Shown piece by piece: positions 7,052-12,142 of a DNA stretch of 12,142 nucleotides; within the stretch, counting starts at the first letter, position 1, and every line of letters starts with the position of its first letter. The stretch lies in assembly GCA_938012815.1 (NCBI GenBank), contig CALLVV010000008.1:1-12142 (forward strand), in the 5' to 3' direction. The position numbers and the translations under genes were made by a program. The stretch comes from an uncultured Propionibacteriaceae bacterium (lineage in GTDB: Bacteria; Actinomycetota; Actinomycetes; Propionibacteriales; Propionibacteriaceae). The notes under the pieces are model-generated. The model was not told the DNA's origin, did no database searches, and saw only the letters and a list, made by a program, of their open reading frames with translations.

Positions 7052-8349
7052 CGAGCGGTGCCGTCACCGATCGAACGGTAGGCGACACCTTCCCAGCGGG
7101 CCGGATCCAGGACGCCACGCCCGTCGACGATCACGGCGAGGCCGGGCAGGTCGGCGGGGGTGAACTCCAGGTATTCGGGATGGTCGGCCTGGAGGATCGC
7201 GGCATCGACGGGCTCACCCCGGTGGTAGGGGGTGAAGCCGTACTTCGCGAGTTCGTCGTCGGTGTACATGGGGTCGTGCACCAGTACTTCGACGCCCTTG
7301 GACTTCAGGAGCTCGACGGTGGGGAAAACGCCGGAGAACGCGGTCTCCTTCACCCGGCCCCGGTAGGAGGCGCCCAACACCACGACGCGACGGTCCTTCA
7401 GATCACCCAGAGCACCCTCGGCCAGGGCGATGGCGTACCCGGGCATGGTCATGTTCGCCTCGCGTGCGGTGCGCACGATGGTGGCGTCCGGGTCGGTGTA
7501 GAGGTAGAGGCGTGGGTAGACGGGGATGCAGTGCCCGCCGACCGCGATACCGGGTCGGTGGATGTGGCTGTAGGGCTGCGAGTTGGAGGCGTCGATGACC
7601 TTGTGGACGTCGATGCCGTTGGCTGCGGCGAACTTTCCGAACTGGTTGGCCAGACCGATGTTGACGTCCCGGTAGGTGGTCTCGGCGAGCTTCGCCATCT
7701 CCGCGGCCTCGGCCGACCCCATGTCCCACACGCCGTTGCCCTGTGGCAGGTCGGGGCGCTCGTCGAAGGTCAGAACCTGTTCGTAGAAGTCGATGCCACG
7801 GGCGGTGCCCTCGGGGGAGAGACCACCCACCAGCTTCGGGTACTTGCGCAGATCCTCGAACACGCGCCCGGTGAGCACGCGTTCCGGGGAGAAGACCAGG
7901 TGGAAGTCCTTGCCCTCGGTCAGACCGGAGATCTCCTCGATCATCGGCTTCCAGCGATTCCGGGTGGTGCCCACCGGCAGTGTGGTCTCGTACGAGATCA
8001 GGGTTCCGGGTGTCAGGTGCTCGGCGAAAGACCGGGTGGCTGCCTCCATCCAGCCGAAGTCGGGCTGCCAGGTCTCGTCGTTGACGAACAACGGGACGAC
8101 GATCACGATCGCGTCGACTCCCGGGATGGCCTCCGAGTAATCGGTGGTGGCACGCAACTTCCCTGCAGGGACGAGCTCCGACAATTTCTCCTGGAGGTGG
8201 GCCTCGCCCGGGAAGGGCTCGGTTCCGGCGTTGACCTTGTCCACAACGGTCTGCTGAACGTCGACGCCGACGACTTCATGACCCATGTCTGCGAACTGGA
8301 CTGCCAGGGGCAGCCCGATCTTGCCGAGTGCGATGACCGCGATCTTCAC
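7048..8349 (-). CDS. UDP-sugar 6-dehydrogenase (UDP-GlcNAc/ManNAc dehydrogenase-like)
   Basis: The 433-aa enzyme belongs to the UDP-glucose/GDP-mannose dehydrogenase family, which oxidises C6 of a nucleotide sugar to the acid using two NAD+. Visible are the N-terminal dinucleotide fold (VIALGKIGLPLA, 5-16, then D30 for the adenosine ribose), SYETTLPVGTTR (119-130), FSPERVLTG (153-161), the active-site lysine region with K220 (AEMAKLAETTYRDVN) and the catalytic cysteine C274 in GGHCIPVYPRLY. The GGHC context points to N-acetylhexosamine dehydrogenases (WecC/WbpA-like) rather than UDP-glucose enzymes, which read GGSCFPKD. The residue after CIPV is Tyr where WecC/WbpA often has Asp. It is the first gene of the operon. 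The start is GTG at 8349 with GGAAGGAA 6 nt upstream. The exact sugar is uncertain. Confidence 0.88.
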   Translation of the reverse strand: MKIAVIALGKIGLPLAVQFADMGHEVVGVDVQQTVVDKVNAGTEPFPGEAHLQEKLSELVPAGKLRATTDYSEAIPGVDAIVIVVPLFVNDETWQPDFGWMEAATRSFAEHLTPGTLISYETTLPVGTTRNRWKPMIEEISGLTEGKDFHLVFSPERVLTGRVFEDLRKYPKLVGGLSPEGTARGIDFYEQVLTFDERPDLPQGNGVWDMGSAEAAEMAKLAETTYRDVNIGLANQFGKFAAANGIDVHKVIDASNSQPYSHIHRPGIAVGGHCIPVYPRLYLYTDPDATIVRTAREANMTMPGYAIALAEGALGDLKDRRVVVLGASYRGRVKETAFSGVFPTVELLKSKGVEVLVHDPMYTDDELAKYGFTPYHRGEPVDAAILQADHPEYLEFTPADLPGLAVIVDGRGVLDPARWEGVAYRSIGDGTAR

Positions 8350-8355
8350 GAACGA

Positions 8356-8363
8356 TTCCTTCC
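8356..8363 (-). promoter_or_regulatory. Ribosome binding site (GGAAGGAA) of dehydrogenase gene
   Basis: A purine-rich GGAAGGAA lies 6 nt before GTG 8349 on the minus strand and supports that non-ATG start. Confidence 0.6.
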
Positions 8364-8394
8364 AGACGGTGCATGTGGCGCGCTGCCGCAGGTG

Positions 8395-8400
8395 ATTCTA
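8395..8400 (-). promoter_or_regulatory. -10 box (TAGAAT) of glycan operon promoter
   Basis: TAGAAT on the minus strand matches five of six positions of TATAAT and would give a leader of about 40 nt before GTG 8349. No good -35 hexamer is visible at 16-18 nt. It lies back to back with the promoter of the divergent glycosyltransferase gene. Confidence 0.5.
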
Positions 8401-8409
8401 CCCACCAGA

Positions 8410-8415
8410 TAACCT
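8410..8415 (+). promoter_or_regulatory. -10 box (TAACCT) for leaderless glycosyltransferase mRNA
   Basis: TAACCT fits TANNNT and ends 7 nt before ATG 8423, the spacing at which transcription would begin at or next to the A of the start codon. There is no Shine-Dalgarno sequence upstream. Leaderless mRNAs are common in actinobacteria, so this is a fair inference. Confidence 0.45.
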
Positions 8416-8422
8416 GTGCCGC

Positions 8423-9469
8423 ATGAGTCCTGTTCTGGCCATCGGGCCGTCGAACTACGCCGGGCAGGCGACCGCATGGGTGCGGGCCGTCGCATCCAAC
8501 CTTCCAGCGCAGGCGTGGTCGTTCTCCGGGCTGCCGCTGCGCGGCGGTGGCTTCCACTTCGAGGTGGACAGGTTGCTCGGGCGGCTCGAGTTTCGCACCC
8601 CCGTTGCCTGGGGGTGGCGTGCGAAGCGTCTGTTCGACGGCGTCACCCACGTGGCGCTCGATGGTTTCATGTCATTCGCCCGGTGGAATCGCGCCTCCCA
8701 TTTCCAGTCCGATGCCCGGAGGCTGGCGGAGATGGGGTGTTCGATGGCGTTGATCGCGCACGGCTCCGATGTGCGCGACCCCCTGGCGCACATGGCCCGT
8801 GACGAGTGGTCGTATTTCACCGTCGGCGACGAGAAGTGGCGGTCCTCGCTGATTCGCCGCACCGAGCTCAACCGGGGTTTCGCGGCGTCCTGTGGCTGGC
8901 CGGTGTTCCACTCCACCCCGGACATGGGTTTCGACCTGCCCTTCAGCACGTGGCTGCCGGTGGTGGTTGACGTCGATGCGTGGGCCTCGGACGCGCCGCT
9001 GCTGGAACGCGAGAAACCCCTCGTGGTGCACGTTCCCTCGCAGCGACACCCGCCCATCAAGGGCACCCAGTTCATCGATCCGGTGCTGCGCCGCCTCCAC
9101 GACGAGGGCGCCATCGAGTACGTCGCGCCGTCGGGGATGCCGCACGCGCAGCTGCGGGAGCTGGTGCGGTCCTGTGACGTGGTGGTCGATCAGGTGATGT
9201 TCGGTTCCTACGGGGTTGCGGCCGTGGAGGCGATGGCGGCGGGGCGGGTGTGTGTCGGGCGCATGATCGACGCGGTTCGTGACCGGATGCCGGAGTCGCC
9301 GCGTCTGCTGGAGGCAACCCCCGACGACCTGTACGAGGTGGTTGCATCCGTCCGTGATCGTCGCGACGAACTGCGAGCCTGGGCGGCTGGGAACCGGGCA
9401 TTCGTTGAGAAGTGGCACGACGGCCGGGTCTCGGCTGAGCGTCTGGCGCCCTTCCTCGGAGTCGCTTGA
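8423..9469 (+). CDS. GT-B glycosyltransferase, divergent from glycan operon
   Basis: The 348-aa protein looks like a GT4-type glycosyltransferase. An N-terminal glycine motif, GPSNYAGQATAW (8-19), is followed by LIAHGSDVRDP (110-120), a segment common in this group. HVPSQRHPPIKGTQFI (203-218) opens the C-terminal donor domain, and GSYGVAAVEAMAAGR (261-275) carries the conserved donor-site glutamate (E269). The first glutamate of a classical E-x7-E pair is replaced: the position eight residues before E269 is G261. No membrane helix or signal peptide is apparent. It is the only plus-strand gene and is transcribed away from the glycan operon through a shared 73-bp region, then meets argG tail to tail. 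It probably adds a sugar in the same glycan pathway. That link rests on position only. Confidence 0.8.
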   Translation: MSPVLAIGPSNYAGQATAWVRAVASNLPAQAWSFSGLPLRGGGFHFEVDRLLGRLEFRTPVAWGWRAKRLFDGVTHVALDGFMSFARWNRASHFQSDARRLAEMGCSMALIAHGSDVRDPLAHMARDEWSYFTVGDEKWRSSLIRRTELNRGFAASCGWPVFHSTPDMGFDLPFSTWLPVVVDVDAWASDAPLLEREKPLVVHVPSQRHPPIKGTQFIDPVLRRLHDEGAIEYVAPSGMPHAQLRELVRSCDVVVDQVMFGSYGVAAVEAMAAGRVCVGRMIDAVRDRMPESPRLLEATPDDLYEVVASVRDRRDELRAWAAGNRAFVEKWHDGRVSAERLAPFLGVA

Positions 9470-9480
9470 GCCGACCGGCT
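9469..9480. terminator. Small hairpin at convergent gene junction
   Basis: The 27-bp gap between the glycosyltransferase and argG holds AGCC-GACC-GGCT (9469-9480), a 4-bp stem. It is too short to be a convincing terminator. The converging genes may rely on it or on Rho. Confidence 0.2.
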
Positions 9481-9496
9481 TTGGGTGAGGTGTTTC

Positions 9497-10921
9497 TCAG
9501 TCCGTTCCGAAGTCCATGGCTGAGCGCAGGGCCGCGTCCTCGACCTGTTCGGTGGTCCTGCCCGACCCGAGGGCGGCGATCTTCGCCGCGCCTCCCTGCT
9601 CCAGGCTGCCGATGAGGTCGACGTGGTTCGCCAGCAGCGTGCCCTGGGAGGCGTACAGTTCGAGGCGTTCGCGGGAGTCTGCGATGTCCAGGTTGCGCAT
9701 CGTGAGTTGCCCGATGCGGTCGGTGGGGCCGAAGGCCGCATCCTCGACGCGCTCCATCGAGAGTTTCTCCGGCCGGTAGGACAGGTTCGGGCCGCGGGTG
9801 TCGAGGATGGTGTAGTCGTCGCCGCGACGCAGCCTCAGGTCCACCTCACCGGTGACGGCGGAGGCCACCCAGCGCTGGATCGACTCGCGCAGCATCAGCG
9901 ACTGCGGGTCCAGCCAGCGGCCCTCGTACAGCAGCCGACCGAGTCGTAGCCCCTCGGAGCGGTAGTTCGCGAGGGTGTCCTCGTTGTGGATCGCCGCCAG
10001 GAGGCGTTCGTAGGCGATCCACAGCAGCGCCATGCCCGGGGCCTCGTAGATGCCGCGCGACTTGGCCTCGATGATGCGGTTCTCGATCTGGTCGCTCATG
10101 CCCAGACCGTGGCGGCCGCCGATGGCGTTGGCCTCCAGCACCAGGGCGACGGGGCTGTCGAAACGACGGTCGTTGATCGCCACCGGCTGGCCCTGTTCGA
10201 AACGGATCGAGACGTCCTCCGTCGGGATCTCGACGGAAGGATCCCAGAACTTGACGCCCATGATCGGTTCCACCGTCTCCAGGGAGACGTCGAGGTCCTC
10301 GAGGGTTTTCGCCTCGTGGGTGGCTCCCCAGATGTTGGCGTCGGTGGAGTAGGCCTTCTCCTTGGAGTCGCGGTAGGGCAGGCCGCGTTCGGTCAGCCAG
10401 GTGCTCATCTCGGCGCGGCCACCCAGCAGTGAGACGAAGGCCTCGTCGAGCCACGGCTTGTAGATCCGCAACTCCGGGTTCGCCATCAGGCCGTAGCGGT
10501 AGAAGCGTTCGATGTCGTTGCCCTTGTAGGTGGAGCCGTCGCCCCACACCGACACGTCGTCGGCGGCCATGGCCCGCACCAGCAGGGTGCCGGTGACGGC
10601 CCGGCCGATGGGGGTGGTGTTGAAGTACGCGCGACCTCCCGAGCGGATGTGGAAGGCTCCGCAGGCCAGCGCGGACAGGCCTTCGGCGACGAGCGCCTCC
10701 TTGCAGTCCACGAGCCGGGAGATCTCCGCTCCGTACACCTCGGCGCGACCGGGCACCGAGGCGATGTCGGTTTCGTCGTACTGGCCGATGTCGGCGGTGT
10801 AGGTGCACGGAATGGCACCCGACTCGCGCATCCAGGCGACTGCGACGGAGGTGTCGAGACCACCGGAGAAAGCGATGCCGACGCGCTCGCCGACGGGAAG
10901 AGAAGTGAGAACCTTGGTCAC
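9497..10921 (-). CDS. argG: Argininosuccinate synthase (E. coli-like long form)
   Basis: The enzyme joins citrulline and aspartate with ATP to form argininosuccinate, the next-to-last step of arginine synthesis, in the cytoplasm. The ATP loop is FSGGLDTS (18-25). Further conserved blocks are YFNTTPIGRAVTGTLLVRAM, WGDGSTYKGNDIERFYRYG, KAYSTDANIWGATHEAK, IMGVKFWD, GGRHGLGMSDQIENRIIEAKSRGIYEAPGMALL and IGQLTMRNLDI. These match the E. coli-type ArgG (about 447 aa) much more closely than the roughly 400-aa form usual in actinobacteria. At 474 aa it is slightly longer than the E. coli protein, with extra residues at the C-terminus. The start is GTG at 10921. No Shine-Dalgarno sequence precedes it, but a TANNNT box 6 nt upstream suggests a leaderless message. 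No other arginine gene is in the window. Confidence 0.96.
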   Translation of the reverse strand: MTKVLTSLPVGERVGIAFSGGLDTSVAVAWMRESGAIPCTYTADIGQYDETDIASVPGRAEVYGAEISRLVDCKEALVAEGLSALACGAFHIRSGGRAYFNTTPIGRAVTGTLLVRAMAADDVSVWGDGSTYKGNDIERFYRYGLMANPELRIYKPWLDEAFVSLLGGRAEMSTWLTERGLPYRDSKEKAYSTDANIWGATHEAKTLEDLDVSLETVEPIMGVKFWDPSVEIPTEDVSIRFEQGQPVAINDRRFDSPVALVLEANAIGGRHGLGMSDQIENRIIEAKSRGIYEAPGMALLWIAYERLLAAIHNEDTLANYRSEGLRLGRLLYEGRWLDPQSLMLRESIQRWVASAVTGEVDLRLRRGDDYTILDTRGPNLSYRPEKLSMERVEDAAFGPTDRIGQLTMRNLDIADSRERLELYASQGTLLANHVDLIGSLEQGGAAKIAALGSGRTTEQVEDAALRSAMDFGTD

Positions 10922-10927
10922 GTCGCC

Positions 10928-10933
10928 AGCCTA
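10928..10933 (-). promoter_or_regulatory. argG: -10 box (TAGGCT) for leaderless argG mRNA
   Basis: TAGGCT on the minus strand fits TANNNT and ends 6 nt before GTG 10921. No ArgR-like operator or good -35 box could be recognised nearby. Confidence 0.4.
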
Positions 10934-10999
10934 GTGGACGCTTTCCGCTGAGGTGGTTTCGCCCTGCCCCGGAGAGCACATTGAGGTGCCGATGTCTCG

Positions 11000-11016
11000 G
11001 CGGGGGTCTTTCCCGC
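11000..11016 (-). terminator. Weak hairpin after oxidoreductase gene
   Basis: GCGGG (11000-11004) pairs with CCCGC (11012-11016) over a 7-nt loop, 8 bp past the stop at 11024. The stem is short and no T tract follows. It is the only terminator candidate in the 102-bp gap before argG. Confidence 0.25.
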
Positions 11017-11023
11017 GGAATCC

Positions 11024-11995
11024 TCAGAACACCAGCACCAGTTTGCCGACGTTGTCCCCGGATTCGAGGATCTGGTGCGCCCGGCGCACCTCGTCGAACG
11101 GGACGCGGGTCTCGGGGGCAGGGCGGATCCCGCCGTCACCGATCCTCGGCCACACCGTCTCCACCACCCTGGCGCAGATCGCAGCCTTCTCCGCGACCGG
11201 CCGGAACCGCAGCGACGTGGCCGTGACGGTGCCCATCTTCTGCAGCAGCAAACCCAGGTTGAGGGTGCCCTTGGTGCCGCCCTGGAGGCCGATCACCACC
11301 ATGCGGCCGCGTTTGGCGAGAGCCTTGACGTTCGCCTCCAGGTATTTGGCGCCCATGATGTCCAGGATCACGTCCGCGCCACGGCCCCCGGTGGCTTCGC
11401 GCACCCCGTCGACCCAGTCGTCGTGGTAGTCGAGCGCGACCTCGGCGCCGTGGGCCAGGCAGTGCAACAGCTTCGGGTTGCTGCCGGCGGTGGCGACGAC
11501 GCGTGCGCCGAGGGATTTCGCGTACTGGGTGGCGAAGGTGCCGACCCCACCGGCTCCGCCGTGGACCAGCAGCGTCTCATCGGCCTTCAAACCGGCGACG
11601 TCCATGTTCGAGACGACGGTGGCTGCCACCTCCAGCAGGCCCGCGGCGGTCACGAGATCCACCCCGGGGGGAGGGGGAACCAGCTGGCCCTCGGGGGCGA
11701 CGAAGTACTCCGCGTAGCCACCGCCCGCGAGCAGCGCCACCACCTCGTCGCCGATCCTCCACCGGGTCACGCCGGCACCGATCGCCTCGACGACACCGGA
11801 GGCCTCCAGACCGATGATGTCGGTAATGCCCTTCGGGGGTGGGTAGTAGCCGCGGCGTTGCAGCAGGTCGGCGCGGTTCACGCCCGCGGCGACGGTGCGC
11901 ACCAGCACCTCCCCCGGCTGGGGGGTGGGGGTGGGGGTTTCCTTGATGGTCAGGGCCTCGACGTCCCCGGGCTCCTCGACGATGACAGCTCGCAT
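11024..11995 (-). CDS. NADPH:quinone oxidoreductase (zinc-free MDR family)
   Basis: The 323-aa protein belongs to the quinone-reductase branch of the medium-chain dehydrogenase/reductase family, close in pattern to TP53I3 (PIG3). An N-terminal GroES-like domain contains GVNRADLLQRRGYYPPP (38-54) and GLEASGVVEAIG (62-73). The Rossmann domain follows, with LLVHGGAGGVG (142-152) for NADPH, then GADVILDIMG and GRMVVIGLQGG. The cysteine/histidine zinc ligands of alcohol dehydrogenases are absent, as expected for this group. It likely reduces quinones or related enones in the cytoplasm. The start is ATG at 11995, where the family N-terminus MRAV begins. An upstream frame back to 12100 only adds 35 Gly/Trp/Arg-rich residues encoded by a tandem repeat. 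A TANNNT box 7 nt upstream suggests a leaderless mRNA. Confidence 0.9.
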   Translation of the reverse strand: MRAVIVEEPGDVEALTIKETPTPTPQPGEVLVRTVAAGVNRADLLQRRGYYPPPKGITDIIGLEASGVVEAIGAGVTRWRIGDEVVALLAGGGYAEYFVAPEGQLVPPPPGVDLVTAAGLLEVAATVVSNMDVAGLKADETLLVHGGAGGVGTFATQYAKSLGARVVATAGSNPKLLHCLAHGAEVALDYHDDWVDGVREATGGRGADVILDIMGAKYLEANVKALAKRGRMVVIGLQGGTKGTLNLGLLLQKMGTVTATSLRFRPVAEKAAICARVVETVWPRIGDGGIRPAPETRVPFDEVRRAHQILESGDNVGKLVLVF

Positions 11996-12002
11996 GGGAG
12001 GA

Positions 12003-12008
12003 AGTCTA
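12003..12008 (-). promoter_or_regulatory. -10 box (TAGACT) for leaderless oxidoreductase mRNA
   Basis: TAGACT on the minus strand fits TANNNT and ends 7 nt before ATG 11995. The stretch between is pyrimidine-rich (TCCTCCC on the mRNA sense), so there is no ribosome site. No -35 box is clear. Confidence 0.45.
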
Positions 12009-12080
12009 TGCGCGGCCCCTCGCACCTGCCGTGAGGAAACCGCCCGGGACCCGTCCAACCCCAACCATCCGCCCGCCCAA

Positions 12081-12142
12081 CCGCCCGAAGCCCCGTCCAC
12101 CCGCCCGGAGCCCCGTCCACCCGCCCGGAGCCCCGTCCACCC
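12081..12142. repeat. 20-bp GC-rich tandem repeat running off the right edge
   Basis: The unit CCGCCCGGAGCCCCGTCCAC occurs at 12101-12120 and 12121-12140 exactly, and at 12081-12100 with one change (A for G at unit position 8). A further copy begins at 12141. A decayed copy with small gaps is visible at 12040-12058, and 12059-12080 looks like further worn sequence. The period is not a multiple of three. The array sits upstream of the oxidoreductase promoter. Its full length cannot be seen. Confidence 0.9.

Noticed and set aside
7180..8412. Long plus-strand frame (410 codons) antisense to the dehydrogenase
   Set aside because: The minus-strand frame has clear catalytic motifs. The plus frame is rich in Gly, Val and Asp with no recognisable domain.
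11996..12100. N-terminal extension of the oxidoreductase to 12100
   Set aside because: It is low-complexity Gly/Trp/Arg partly encoded by the repeat flank. The family N-terminus starts at ATG 11995 and a promoter box lies between.
12040..12142. CRISPR array
   Set aside because: The repeats are directly adjacent with no spacers, so it is a simple tandem repeat.

Overview
The window is GC-rich DNA with GTG as well as ATG starts and TANNNT -10 boxes placed 6-7 nt before start codons. This suggests a high-GC Gram-positive (actinobacterial) chromosome. A Propionibacteriaceae-like host is a guess from overall feel, not shown by the sequence. I see no rRNA, tRNA, insertion sequence, phage gene or CRISPR array.

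Layout, left to right: (1) positions 1-79 hold two adjacent strong hairpins just after the 3' end of a lone minus-strand gene (100-1512) for a sugar-type ABC ATPase with two nucleotide-binding domains, the second lacking its usual catalytic residues. (2) About 430 bp without a supported gene follows (1513-1941). It is locally T/A-rich and carries several inverted repeats, probably as the 5' leader and promoter of the ABC gene plus the 3' region of the next operon. (3) Two diverged tandem copies of a 12-helix MFS transporter (4502 to 1942, minus) are joined by an ATGA stop/start overlap. (4) After a 138-bp gap with a 9-bp inverted repeat lies a tight four-gene minus-strand operon (8349 to 4641). 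Its order of transcription is nucleotide-sugar dehydrogenase, GT4-type glycosyltransferase, PIG-L deacetylase, WbqC-like protein. (5) A divergent plus-strand GT-B glycosyltransferase (8423-9469) shares a 73-bp promoter region with that operon. (6) argG (10921 to 9497) and a quinone-oxidoreductase-like NADPH dehydrogenase (11995 to 11024) follow on the minus strand, and a 20-bp tandem repeat runs off the right edge.

How it fits together: the genes from 4641 to 9469 look like a small surface-glycan module. It would make a uronic-acid nucleotide sugar, transfer sugars, deacetylate an N-acetyl sugar and possibly add a further modification through the WbqC-like protein. The window contains no priming transferase, flippase or polymerase, so the module is either partial or makes a glycolipid or small glycan. 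The MFS pair lies just downstream on the same strand and could export something, but nothing ties it to the glycan genes beyond position. argG and the oxidoreductase are housekeeping-type genes. The most unusual items are the coupled MFS paralogue pair, the compact dehydrogenase/GT/PIG-L/WbqC operon, the E. coli-like long ArgG, the competing hairpins at the left edge and the right-edge tandem repeat. I do not see a clearly new biological system. The glycan operon is the best candidate for an undescribed product.
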